The position numbers and the translations under genes were made by a program. 64,000 nucleotides of DNA from assembly GCA_963817615.1 (NCBI GenBank), contig CAWFPH010000002.1, forward strand, positions 2,108,001 through 2,172,000, written 5' to 3'. The notes below the pieces were generated by a model. The model was not told where the DNA came from. It was given only the letters and a program-made list of their open reading frames with translations, and searched no databases. This DNA is from FEN-1219 sp963817615 (lineage in GTDB: Bacteria; Pseudomonadota; Gammaproteobacteria; Steroidobacterales; Rariloculaceae). Shown here piece after piece: positions 26,216 through 34,330 of this stretch (positions within the stretch are counted from its first letter, which is position 1; each line of letters begins with the position of its first letter).

Positions 26216-27367
26216 ATGGGCTTCACGACCAAGCAAATCCACGCAGGCGTTACGCCCGATCCGGTGTCGGGATCGATCCTGACGCCGATCTATCAGTCGA
26301 CGACGTTCGTCCAGGAGTCGGTCGACAAGTATCTGTCCAAGGGGTTCTCGTATTCCCGCAGCGGCAACCCGACGGTTCGCGCGCTCGAGAACAAGATCGC
26401 CGCGCTGGAGAACGGCGTCGACTGCACTTGCTACGCGACCGGGATGGCCGCAGAGCAGGCGGTGCTCCAGGCGCTGCTCTCGGCGGGCGATCATGCGATC
26501 GTGTCCGACGTCGCTTACGGCGGCACGTACCGGCTCACGACGAAGATCTACTCTCGTTTCGGCGTGCAGTTCACGTTCGTCGACACTTCGAATGCGGACG
26601 CGGTCCGGCGGGCCGTTCGTCCGAACACGAAGCTCATCTTCACGGAGACGCCCGCGAATCCGACGCTCAAGCTTTCGGACATCGCGGCGATCTCGCAGAT
26701 CGCGCGCGAGCACGGCATCGTGCATGCAGTCGACAACACCTTCCTCACGCCGTATTTCCAACGGCCCCTCGAGCTCGGCGCGAATATCTCGGTGCACAGC
26801 ACCACGAAATACTTCGACGGCCACAATGCGACCGTGGGCGGCGCGGTCGTCGTCGACAGCAAAGAGCTCGATCAGAAGATCAGGTTCGTGCAGAACGCGA
26901 CCGGCGTGATCATGTCGCCGTTCGTCGCTTGGCTCACGCTGCAGGGCACGAAGACGCTGTCGATTCGGCTCGATCGGCAAGCCGCGAACGCGCTCGCGGT
27001 GGCCGAGTTCCTCGAGTCGCATCCCAAGGTCCCATGCGTGCGCTACCCGGGCCTCGAGACCTTTCCGCAGCATGCGCTCGCGAAACGTCAGGCGAGCGGC
27101 TTCGGTGCGATGCTCTGGTTCGAGGTCGAGGGCGGCGTGCGGGCCGGCAAGCAGCTCATGGATTCCGTGAAGCTGTGCACGCTCGCCGAGAACTTGGGCT
27201 CGGTCGAGACGCTGATCACGCATCCGGTGACGATGACGCATGCCGACGTCGAGCCCGCCGAGCGCGAGCGCGTCGGCATCACCGACGGTCTCGTGCGCCT
27301 GTCGGTCGGGCTTGAGGATCCGGAGGATCTGATCGCCGACCTGCGGCAAGCGCTCGATCGGCTCTGA
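26216..27367 (+). CDS. Cystathionine gamma-synthase/lyase-family PLP enzyme
   Basis: This 383-residue enzyme belongs to the Cys/Met metabolism PLP family. YSRSGNPTVRALE binds substrate and cofactor phosphate, YATGMAAEQAVL contains the PLP stacking region, VDNTFLTPYFQRPLELG carries the PLP-nitrogen Asp, and STTKYFDGHN gives the Schiff-base K198, the same number as in E. coli MetB. Reactions in this group include O-succinylhomoserine plus cysteine to cystathionine, and cystathionine cleavage. The motifs alone do not discriminate between them. A -10-like TATCAT lies about 40 bp before the ATG. A second, distinct family member starts 18 bp after the stop, so the two enzymes are likely co-transcribed. 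Confidence 0.9.
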   Translation: MGFTTKQIHAGVTPDPVSGSILTPIYQSTTFVQESVDKYLSKGFSYSRSGNPTVRALENKIAALENGVDCTCYATGMAAEQAVLQALLSAGDHAIVSDVAYGGTYRLTTKIYSRFGVQFTFVDTSNADAVRRAVRPNTKLIFTETPANPTLKLSDIAAISQIAREHGIVHAVDNTFLTPYFQRPLELGANISVHSTTKYFDGHNATVGGAVVVDSKELDQKIRFVQNATGVIMSPFVAWLTLQGTKTLSIRLDRQAANALAVAEFLESHPKVPCVRYPGLETFPQHALAKRQASGFGAMLWFEVEGGVRAGKQLMDSVKLCTLAENLGSVETLITHPVTMTHADVEPAERERVGITDGLVRLSVGLEDPEDLIADLRQALDRL

Positions 27368-27385
27368 GCGCCGGGCGATGGGCCG

Positions 27386-28555
27386 ATGAAAAAGGAAACG
27401 CGGCTCAATCATCCGCCGGCAGTCGAGGTGCCCGAGGGCAACGTGCCGGTCGTGATGCCGGTCTATCGCTCGGTCAAGTTCACGTACCCGACGATCGAGG
27501 CATCGCTCACGCCCGAAGCGAAGGAGCGCGGCTTCGATTACACGCGCGACTCCAATCCGACCACGCGGCAGCTCGAGCTCGCCGCGGCGGAGCTGCAGGA
27601 TCGGGACGACGCGATCGCGGTCGGCTCCGGCATGGCCGCGATCTGGCTCTCGCTGCTCGGCAATCTCCAGGCCGGTGACCGTGTGGTCACGTTCGTCGAA
27701 TCGTATCGGCCCAATCGCGTGGCAGTGAGGCGCTTCCTGCCGAGGCTCGGCGTCGAATTTACGATGCTGAGCGTGCACGATCATGCCGCCATCGAAGAGG
27801 CGTTCGCTCGCGACGAGACGAAACTGCTGCTGTTCGAGGCACCGACCAATCCGATGCTGCACGTGCCCGACCTGGAGCGGCTCGTCGCGCTGGCAAAGCG
27901 TCACGATGTCGTGACGGTGCTCGACAATACGTTCGCCGGCCTGCACAACCACGGCCGCTACGAGGTCGATTACTTCGTCCACAGCCTCACGAAATACGCG
28001 AGCGGCCATGGCGACGTGATGGGCGGCATCGTGATCGCGGACAAGAAGCGCATCCGGGCGATCAAGCCGCTTGCCGTGAACATGGGGTCCACGCTCGATC
28101 CGGGCGCAGCCTTCCTGATTGCGCGGGGCTTGAAGACTTACCTGCTGCGCTATCGACAGCATTCCGCGAACGCCCTCGCGCTCGCCGAGTTCTTGAGTGG
28201 GCGCGCCGAGGTCGAGCGCGTGTTCTACCCCGGCTTGCCGAGCGACCGCGGCCACGCGCTCGCCTCGAGCCAGATGACGGATTTCGGCGGCGTGCTGTCG
28301 TTCGATCTCAAGGCCGACAAGGCTCGGACTTGGCGCTTCATCGACGCGCTCGAGCTGTTCACGACCACGGCGAGCTTGGGCTCGACCGAATCGCTCGTCG
28401 CGCCCGTGCAGCTGTATCTCGGCTCGGACCTCACGGCAGAGGAGCAGCGTCGCGCGCAGATCAAGGAGTCGACCGTGCGCTTCGCGGTAGGCCTCGAGCA
28501 CGTCGAGGATCTCGAGGCCGACATCGTCCAGGCGCTCGCGAAGGCTTTCGGCTAG
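27386..28555 (+). CDS. Second Cys/Met-metabolism PLP enzyme
   Basis: This 389-residue paralogue has the same fold as its neighbour but clear differences. FDYTRDSNPTTRQLELA replaces YSRSGNPT, GSGMAAIWLSLL is the cofactor loop, VLDNTFAGLHNHGRYEVDYFVHS contains the PLP-nitrogen Asp (shown here as VLDNTFAGLHNHGRY), and SLTKYASGHGDVMGG holds the Schiff-base Lys at residue 203. The Asn in the Tyr-x-Arg-x-Ser/Asn-Asn-Pro motif and the TASLGSTESLV segment resemble methionine gamma-lyase and O-acetylhomoserine-type enzymes. The pair may split synthesis and breakdown of cystathionine or another thioether. Exact activity cannot be assigned from sequence. Confidence 0.88.
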   Translation: MKKETRLNHPPAVEVPEGNVPVVMPVYRSVKFTYPTIEASLTPEAKERGFDYTRDSNPTTRQLELAAAELQDRDDAIAVGSGMAAIWLSLLGNLQAGDRVVTFVESYRPNRVAVRRFLPRLGVEFTMLSVHDHAAIEEAFARDETKLLLFEAPTNPMLHVPDLERLVALAKRHDVVTVLDNTFAGLHNHGRYEVDYFVHSLTKYASGHGDVMGGIVIADKKRIRAIKPLAVNMGSTLDPGAAFLIARGLKTYLLRYRQHSANALALAEFLSGRAEVERVFYPGLPSDRGHALASSQMTDFGGVLSFDLKADKARTWRFIDALELFTTTASLGSTESLVAPVQLYLGSDLTAEEQRRAQIKESTVRFAVGLEHVEDLEADIVQALAKAFG

Positions 28556-28560
28556 ATTTG

Positions 28561-28644
28561 CGGCTGAGCGGCTGAGCGGCTGAGCGGCTGAGCGGCTGAG
28601 CGGCTGAGCGGCTGAGCGGCTGAGCGGCTGAGCGGCTGAGCGGC
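28561..28644 (+). repeat. 8-bp tandem repeat, 10.5 copies of CGGCTGAG
   Basis: The unit CGGCTGAG is repeated without any mismatch for 84 bp. It lies between the stop codons of the PLP enzyme and the convergent squalene-hopene cyclase gene. Because 8 is not a multiple of 3, TGA recurs in all three plus-strand frames, while the minus strand has no stop. It is not a CRISPR: unit and spacing are far too short. Copy number is likely variable by slippage. Confidence 0.95.
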
Positions 28645-28664
28645 GCCGAATCGTTGCGCTCGGC

Positions 28665-30674
28665 CTACGCCGCGACGTAGCTCCGCGCGCGCCCGAGCGC
28701 CATCAGCGGAAAGTAGTGCCGGTAGAGGTTGTAGTTGATCATGAAGCCGCGCTGCAGCTCGGTGCCCTGCGCGATTCGCGCGCGCGTGCGGTCGTCGCGA
28801 AAGTCCATGCGCGCGCCGAAGCCGTAGCCCGGGAATCCCGTGCCCGTGTAGTAGGGCTCGTTCCAGCTGCCATCGTCGCGCTGCGTCGCGACGAGGTGGC
28901 CGACACCCCGGCGGATCGCTCGATCGTAGTCGCGGCTGCCCGTCGCGATCAGCGCGAGCAGCGCCCATGCGGTCTGCGAAGCGGTGCTCGCGCCGCGGCC
29001 GCGCAGCGTGTCGTCCATGTACGACGCGCAGGTCTCGCCCCAGCCGCCGTCGCCGTTCTGATGCTCCACCAGCCAGTCCGCCGCCCGCCGCACGTACTCC
29101 TGCGACATGTCCTCGCCGATTGCGGCGAGCGCCGGCAACACCGCCGCGGTGCCGTAGATGTGATTGACGCCCCAGCGGCCGAACCAGCTGCCGTCGGCTT
29201 CCTGCTCGGCGCGCAAGAAGCGATAGCCGCGCTCGACGGCTCTGTGGCGCCGGTCGAAGCCGAGCGTCGCGAGCGCCTCGAGCACGTGCGCGGTCACGTC
29301 GGCGGACGGCGGATCGAGCGCCTCGCCGAAGTCGCAGAACGGGATCTTGGTGATGATCCGCTTGTCGTTGTCCTTGTCGAACGCGGCCCAGCCGCCGTTG
29401 CTCGATTGCATCGCAAGCGTCCACGCGAGCGCGCGATCGATCGTCGCTCGGATCCGCGGCTCGTCGAGGCGTGCGCGCGGCAGCCGTCCGAGCACGATGA
29501 GCGCGACGGCGGTGTCGTCGATGTCGGGATAATGCAGGTTTGCGCGCTCGAAGGCCCAGCCGCTCGGCTCGACACCCTTCACCTTGCGCGTCCAGTCGCC
29601 GGCGTAGCGGACTTCGTGCGCGAGCACCCAATCGAGCGCCGCATCCATCGCGGGCGTCCATTCGCGGTCGCAGTCCTGCATGGCGAGCAGCGCGAGCAAG
29701 GTGTCCCAGATCGGGGACTCGCTCGCTTGGATATGCAGCGTGCCGCCGCGCTCATAAGACCAATGCGACCGGAGCGCCGCCAGTCCCTTCGCCATCACCG
29801 GATGCTCGAGATCGTAGCCCTCGGCGTGCAGCGCCATCAGGCTGTAGATCCAGGGCGGTTGGATGCCGCCCCAGGCGCCGTCGGCATCCTGATGACGCAC
29901 GATCCAACCCAGGCACGCGTTGATCGCGATCTCGCGGCCCGGCGTGAGGCCGAGACTCTGATACAAGTGCAGCACGCGGTCCGAGAACAAGAACAGCCGC
30001 CGCCACGACAGCCACGAGCCGCGCCGTGGCAAACGGTAATCCATCCGGTCGCGGCCGCCCGGGAACAGCTCGTCGAGCCTGCGGCTCGGCGGCAGCGGCC
30101 GCGTCGCGCGGCGCGCGGACAGCACTGCGAGAGGCAGCAGAGTCGCGCGTGCCCAGCTCGCGAAGTTGTAAAGGTTGAAGACGAACCAGCGGGGGTTCGC
30201 GATCACCTCGGGCGGCAGGTTCGGGGTCGCTCTCCAGGGCCATTCGCCGAGCAAGGCGAGCCAGTAGCGGGTGAACACGCGGACCTTCGCGAGCCCGCCG
30301 TGGGCGAAGATCCATTCGCGCGCCTTGACCAACCGCTCATCGTCGGCGCCGAGGCCGACGGCACGCAACGCCGCATAGCACTCGACCGTGCTGTTGATAT
30401 CGCCCTGCGGCGCCTCGTAGTAGCTCTCCCAGGCGCCGTCCGGACGTTGACCGTTCAGCAGCGTCGCGACGAGGTCGCTCTCGCGCGGATGGCGCAGGCC
30501 GAGGAAGTGCATCGCGAGCAGCCACTCGGCCTCCATGCAATAGCTCGACTCGAGCATGCCGACCCAAAAGCCCTCGGCCGTCTGCTCGCGGTCGAGCCAG
30601 TCGGTGGCTTTCGCAATGGCGGAGTCGATCTGCTCCGGGGGGGCCTGCAGGGGGCGCGGGGCGGGGGCAGCCAT
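28665..30674 (-). CDS. shc: Squalene-hopene cyclase
   Basis: This 669-residue monotopic membrane enzyme cyclises squalene to hopene, the first step of hopanoid synthesis. The protonating motif DIDDTA is present at residues 384-388, very close to the DVDD of the Alicyclobacillus enzyme. Several QW repeats are visible, for example QTAEGFWVG, QDADGAWGG, QSSNGGWAAFD, QNGDGGWGE and QRDDGSWNE. The C-terminal GFMINYNLYRHYFPLMALG is typical. I chose ATG 30674 (MAAPAPRPLQ). A longer frame from 30791 adds 39 residues that look like out-of-family, Arg-rich sequence. No other hopanoid genes (hpn) are in the window. Confidence 0.96.
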   Translation of the reverse strand: MAAPAPRPLQAPPEQIDSAIAKATDWLDREQTAEGFWVGMLESSYCMEAEWLLAMHFLGLRHPRESDLVATLLNGQRPDGAWESYYEAPQGDINSTVECYAALRAVGLGADDERLVKAREWIFAHGGLAKVRVFTRYWLALLGEWPWRATPNLPPEVIANPRWFVFNLYNFASWARATLLPLAVLSARRATRPLPPSRRLDELFPGGRDRMDYRLPRRGSWLSWRRLFLFSDRVLHLYQSLGLTPGREIAINACLGWIVRHQDADGAWGGIQPPWIYSLMALHAEGYDLEHPVMAKGLAALRSHWSYERGGTLHIQASESPIWDTLLALLAMQDCDREWTPAMDAALDWVLAHEVRYAGDWTRKVKGVEPSGWAFERANLHYPDIDDTAVALIVLGRLPRARLDEPRIRATIDRALAWTLAMQSSNGGWAAFDKDNDKRIITKIPFCDFGEALDPPSADVTAHVLEALATLGFDRRHRAVERGYRFLRAEQEADGSWFGRWGVNHIYGTAAVLPALAAIGEDMSQEYVRRAADWLVEHQNGDGGWGETCASYMDDTLRGRGASTASQTAWALLALIATGSRDYDRAIRRGVGHLVATQRDDGSWNEPYYTGTGFPGYGFGARMDFRDDRTRARIAQGTELQRGFMINYNLYRHYFPLMALGRARSYVAA

Positions 30675-30794
30675 AGACTTCGGCGCAGCTTGATTGCGGC
30701 GATTATCGCACAGGACCGGCCGCATCGGTCGGCGTTGCGCGTCCGAGCGCGATCCCGGAGCATGGCTACGCCACTTCGACGAAAGGATCATGCA

Positions 30795-31181
30795 ATGCGT
30801 CCCGCCCGCGCTGCGATCGCGGCCGCGAGCCTCGGGCTCGCGGCGTGCGCAACGATCACGACGGCTGCCGGCCGCCGGCTAGGTCTCTCGTCGCCCGAGT
30901 TTCGCGCGTACGCCGAGACGGTGTTCCGTCGCCAGAACGAGGTTGGCACCGAGCTCGGGCTCGCGATCGACGATCGCGCCGCAACGGCCGGCACCGAGCC
31001 CGCGGCGCTCGACGCGGCCGAGGATCGCCTGCTTGCTGCGTGCGCAGCGCTGAACGCGATGGCAGCCGCGCGCCGCGACGACCGCCCGGTCACGCTCTCG
31101 CAGAGGCTCGAATCGGCCCGGAGCGTGCCCGATTGCGAGCGCGCGACCGATGCCGCAGCCGCTGCGCTCGCGCGGCGCTGA
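30795..31181 (+). CDS. Small lipoprotein, unknown
   Basis: This 128-residue protein starts MRPARAAIAAASLGLAAC, a lipoprotein signal with lipobox LAAC, and continues ATITTAAGRRLG. The mature part is Ala-rich and helical, with SPEFRAYAETVFRRQNEVG and AAEDRLLAACAALNAMAAARR, and one more Cys near the C-terminus (SVPDCERA). The function is unknown. AAAGGA is a good ribosome site 8 bases before the ATG. It diverges from shc, with 120 bp between the two start codons, and faces cysteine synthase. A hopanoid link is unsupported beyond position. Confidence 0.75.
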   Translation: MRPARAAIAAASLGLAACATITTAAGRRLGLSSPEFRAYAETVFRRQNEVGTELGLAIDDRAATAGTEPAALDAAEDRLLAACAALNAMAAARRDDRPVTLSQRLESARSVPDCERATDAAAAALARR

Positions 31182-31271
31182 ATCGTTCGGGCGGCCCTCT
31201 CGCGTGCGAGGCGGCGGCGTCGCTCGCGAAGCGCCGGCCGGTGCGTCGCGCTTGCTGCTGCGAGTGTTTCC

Positions 31272-32279
31272 CTAACGGGAGAGCCAAGGCGGCGGCGGCA
31301 GCGACTTGGCCTTCAAGAACTCAGGGTTGTAGAGCTTCGACTGGTAACGGGAGCCGGAATCGCAGAGCACGGTGACGATCGTTTTGCCGGGGCCGAGCGC
31401 TTGCGCAAGCCGGATCGCGCCCGCGACGTTGATGCCGCTCGAGCCGCCGAGCAATAGCCCTTCCGATTGGACGAGATCGTAGAGCACCGGCAGCATTTCG
31501 GTGTCCGGGATCTGAAACGCGTCGTCGATCGATGCGCCGTCGAGGTTGCCCGTGACGCGGCCCTGACCGATGCCCTCGCTGATGGAGCTGCCGGACGATG
31601 CCTTCGCCTCGCCCGTCTTGATCCAGTTGTAGACCGCGGCCCCGAGCGGATCGGCCGCGGCGATCACGACGTCGCGCCGCCGCTGCTTGAGATAGGCGCC
31701 GACGCCCGCGAGCGTACCGCCGGTGCCGACGGCGCAGACGAAGCCGTCGACGCGCCCGTCCGTCTGCGCCCAGATCTCCGGACCGGTGCTCGCCGTGTGG
31801 CCGTCGCGGTTCGCAGGGTTGTCCCACTGGTTCGCGTAAAGGACACCGTGCGGTTCGCTCGCCGAGAGCTCCGCGGCCGTCCGCGCCGCGACGTGGACGT
31901 AGTTGTTCGGGTCCTTGTACGGCACGGCGGGCACTTCACGGAGCTCGGCTCCGCACAGCCTGAGCGCGTCCTTCTTTTCCTGCGACTGCGTATTCGGCAT
32001 GAGGATCAGCGTGCGGTAGCCGCGAGAGTTGCCGACAAGCGCAAGGCCTATGCCGGTGTTGCCTGCCGTGCCCTCGACGATCAACCCGCCGCGCTCGATG
32101 AGACCGCGCTGCTCCGCGTCGAGCACCATGTATTTCGCGGCTCGATCCTTCACGGAGCCGCCGGGGTTCAAAAACTCCGCCTTGCCGAGGATCGTGCAAC
32201 CGGTGATCTCGGAAGCTTTCCGCAGCTTGATCAGGGGTGTGTTGCCGACTGCGTCGACGAAGTCCGTGCGAACGACCAT
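31272..32279 (-). CDS. cysK: Cysteine synthase (OASS, CBS-type fold)
   Basis: This 335-residue PLP enzyme makes cysteine from O-acetylserine and sulfide, or uses a related substrate. Lys44 in GGSVKDR carries PLP, EGTAGNTGIGLAL is the substrate loop, and GTGGTLAGVG binds the PLP phosphate. EGIGQGRVTGNLDG and CDSGSRYQSKLYNPEFL are further CysK-family segments. The Ala in EGTAGNTG replaces the usual Ser or Thr, as in eukaryote-like CysK variants. It is about 20-30 residues longer than E. coli CysK. The start ATG is preceded by a very short gap to the DUF4399-type gene. Combined with the two PLP thioether enzymes nearby, it points to active sulfur amino-acid metabolism. Confidence 0.9.
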   Translation of the reverse strand: MVVRTDFVDAVGNTPLIKLRKASEITGCTILGKAEFLNPGGSVKDRAAKYMVLDAEQRGLIERGGLIVEGTAGNTGIGLALVGNSRGYRTLILMPNTQSQEKKDALRLCGAELREVPAVPYKDPNNYVHVAARTAAELSASEPHGVLYANQWDNPANRDGHTASTGPEIWAQTDGRVDGFVCAVGTGGTLAGVGAYLKQRRRDVVIAAADPLGAAVYNWIKTGEAKASSGSSISEGIGQGRVTGNLDGASIDDAFQIPDTEMLPVLYDLVQSEGLLLGGSSGINVAGAIRLAQALGPGKTIVTVLCDSGSRYQSKLYNPEFLKAKSLPPPPWLSR

Positions 32280-32298
32280 GCTGCTCGGCTCCGCCGGC

Positions 32299-32745
32299 CT
32301 ACTCGACGGTGATCGTGATCTTCTCGGAGCGCACCGGCGGGTCGTGCGGAATGTGCGAGGCGTCGCCGAGCACGAGCTGCAGCGTGTGCCGGCCGGGCGG
32401 CAGCGTCAGCTCCGTTTCCGTTTGGCCGCCTCCGAAGTGCTTGTGGTGCTCATCGTTCGGAATCGGTTGGTCGTCGGGCGGCAGCTCGTCCACGTCGACC
32501 AACAGATGATGATGGCCGGTGTTCGGCGCTTGGACGCCGGCCGGTGCGACTCCCATCCCGCGCAGCCCGAACCGCACCGTGAACGGCGATTGCACGTGGG
32601 CGCCGTCCAGCGGCGCGAGGAAATACACCATTGCGCCGGCCGGCGAGGGTGTGCGCGGCGGGCTTGCCGGGGGTTGGTTTTGGGCGGAGCCGAGCGCCGG
32701 CAACAGTAATAGAAGCAGTCCGCAAATCGGTGTTATCGTGCGCAT
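32299..32745 (-). CDS. DUF4399-type secreted protein
   Basis: This 148-residue protein starts MRTITPICGLLLLLLPALGSAQ, a Sec signal. The mature domain reads as a small beta protein: VYFLAPLDGAHVQSPFTVRFGLRGMGVAP, presented here as VYFLAPLDGAHVQSP and TVRFGLRGMGVAP, followed by NTGHHHLLVD, PNDEHHKHFGGGQTETEL and PGRHTLQLVLGDASH. The His clusters and overall pattern fit DUF4399, of unknown function, possibly metal-binding. An in-frame start 24 residues upstream (32817) has no signal-like sequence before the Sec peptide and is less likely. It lies upstream of cysK on the same strand. Its 227-bp divergent intergenic region is shared with the kinase/VWA locus. Confidence 0.85.
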   Translation of the reverse strand: MRTITPICGLLLLLLPALGSAQNQPPASPPRTPSPAGAMVYFLAPLDGAHVQSPFTVRFGLRGMGVAPAGVQAPNTGHHHLLVDVDELPPDDQPIPNDEHHKHFGGGQTETELTLPPGRHTLQLVLGDASHIPHDPPVRSEKITITVE

Positions 32746-32909
32746 CAGCAGCCCCCGTCGAGCCGTCGTTGTTTCAACGCGAAGGGCCCATCTTAATCGG
32801 CAGCCGACCCGGGTCAACGCAAGTCAGCGCCCGCGCGTTATGCAACATCTTCGGCCGCCTCGTGGCGCGCGCGTCTACAGTGAACTTCGGTCCGCCCGAG
32901 GGTAACTAA

Positions 32910-32926
32910 TTGGCATTGCTCCTGCG
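32910..32926 (+). promoter_or_regulatory. Candidate sigma-54 promoter of the kinase/VWA locus
   Basis: TTGGCA at 32910-32915 (-24 element) and CTGC at 32922-32925 (-12 element) place GG (32912-32913) and GC (32924-32925) exactly 10 nt apart, as RpoN promoters need. The -24 core TGGCA is exact. The -12 element is CTGC instead of TTGC. Transcription would start near 32937, about 36 nt before the first ATG. Chance matches of this quality are expected once or twice in a window this size, so location is part of the argument. Confidence 0.55.
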
Positions 32927-32972
32927 ACTCGATGCCTCGACCTCGTTCGACGCTCGACAAAGGTAATCCGCC

Positions 32973-34310
32973 ATGCAACGACATCTGGTTCAAGCGCTCG
33001 CGCTCGGGGGTCTGGCCGCCGGAGTCGTGGCGTGCAGCAGCACGCAGACGGTCGGCCCGCAGGGCGGCAGCACGGTTGGCGTCAGTATTCCGCTACCGGG
33101 CGGCTCATCCGGGTCCTCGGGGGGCTCCTCCGGCGGCGGGCAGTCGGGCGGCGGGCAGTCGGGCGGCGGCCAAGCCGGCGGCGGCTCGGCGGGCGGTGGG
33201 GGATCAGCAGGTGGCGGCTCGGCCGGCGGCGGATCAGCAGGTGGCGGCGCGGCCGGCGGCGGATCAGCGGGCGGCGGCTCCGCAGGCGGGTCTTCCGGCG
33301 GCGGCTCCTCCGGCGCCGGGTCCTCGGCCGGTCTGCCAGGCGGCTCATCGTTTCCTTCCGGCGGCGCCGGTCTCCCGGGCGGGGGCTCGGGCCTGCCCGG
33401 CGGCGGGTCGTCATTTCCGTCGGGCGGCTCGGCCGGTTCCGGCGGAGCGTCGGGCTCCTCCGGAGCGGGCGGCGCTGCGGGCTCCGCGTCGGCTGGAATT
33501 CCGGGTTCCTCGAGCGGCGGCTCACAGGGCGGCGCCGGCAGCTCCTCGTCCGGCGGCGGCTCGGGCGGGTTTCCTGCGAGCAGCGGCGGGATCGGCAGTC
33601 AATTTCCGAGCGGTGATTTTCCGTCGAGCGGCCAAGGAGGCGCCGGCGATAACGGCCACTCGGGGGGCGGAGCGGGCGCCCAAGCCGGCAACCAGAGCGG
33701 TGACTCGGGCGGCGGCGGCGCGAGTGGCAATGGCGGCACAGCGGGCGGCGGCGGTGCGAGTGGCAATGGCGGCACCGCGGGCGGCGGCGATCAACGCAGC
33801 GCGCAAAACGGCAAGGGCACCGGGGGCGAGAGCGGCTCGGGCGACAACCCCTTCGGCGCAGCGGACGGCGGGGATAGCGGTCAGGGCGGCGACGAGGAGT
33901 TCAAGCGCTCTCTCGGCGACTTCGATGCGGTGATGAACAAGGAGCGCGGCGACATTGCGCGCAACGGCGGCGGCACGGCGGCGGACGCGGTGCTCGAGCA
34001 GGGCGGCAAAACGGGGCAGGCCGGCGAAGGCGGCGCCGACGAGTCGGGTGGCGGTGCGGGTGGAGGAGGGGCCGGCGGCGGCGCCAACTCGGCCTCCGCC
34101 GGCGGCCAGGGACGCAACGGAGTGGGCGGCAGCAGCGCCCCGCCGCCCCCGCCCGACGAGAAGACGGCCGCGCAGATCAAGGGCTGCAACGACATCGACA
34201 AGGTCGCTCGGCAGCTCTGCGAGGCGGCGACGCAGGAAGCCGATCCGTTCCTGCGCGCGTCGCTTTGGGACGAGTACAACCAGTACAAGAAGATTTTGGC
34301 GCGGCAATAA
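32973..34310 (+). CDS. Gly/Ser-rich outer-membrane lipoprotein, first gene of the kinase/VWA locus
   Basis: This 445-residue protein has a lipoprotein signal with lipobox VVAC (MQRHLVQALALGGLAAGVVAC). About residues 30-325 are almost only Gly, Ser, Ala and Asn, in arrays such as GGGSAGGGSAG, GGSSFPSGGAGLPGG and SSGGSSGGG. A perfect duplication of the 12-residue unit ASGNGGTAGGGG lies at 33720-33791. After a low-complexity linker a folded-looking C-terminus appears: EFKRSLGDFDAVMN, then AAQIKGCNDIDKVARQLCEA with two Cys, and WDEYNQYKKILARQ. I do not recognise it. The composition suggests a flexible surface or periplasm-spanning tether, or silk-like matrix material. AAAGG is the ribosome site. 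Confidence 0.85.
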   Translation: MQRHLVQALALGGLAAGVVACSSTQTVGPQGGSTVGVSIPLPGGSSGSSGGSSGGGQSGGGQSGGGQAGGGSAGGGGSAGGGSAGGGSAGGGAAGGGSAGGGSAGGSSGGGSSGAGSSAGLPGGSSFPSGGAGLPGGGSGLPGGGSSFPSGGSAGSGGASGSSGAGGAAGSASAGIPGSSSGGSQGGAGSSSSGGGSGGFPASSGGIGSQFPSGDFPSSGQGGAGDNGHSGGGAGAQAGNQSGDSGGGGASGNGGTAGGGGASGNGGTAGGGDQRSAQNGKGTGGESGSGDNPFGAADGGDSGQGGDEEFKRSLGDFDAVMNKERGDIARNGGGTAADAVLEQGGKTGQAGEGGADESGGGAGGGGAGGGANSASAGGQGRNGVGGSSAPPPPPDEKTAAQIKGCNDIDKVARQLCEAATQEADPFLRASLWDEYNQYKKILARQ

Positions 34311-34330
34311 GGGAGCGCGGGGAGGAACGT

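Noticed and set aside
24857..28501. 1214-codon minus-strand open frame across SPFH and two PLP enzyme genes
   Set aside because: High-GC antisense shadow without any domain motif, covering well-supported plus-strand genes.
28561..28644. CRISPR array
   Set aside because: The unit is 8 bp with no spacers and there are no cas genes.
28716..31181. Long plus-strand open frame opposite squalene-hopene cyclase
   Set aside because: It is Arg/Ala-rich antisense shadow of shc. Only its last 128 codons, with a lipoprotein signal and ribosome site, are a real gene.
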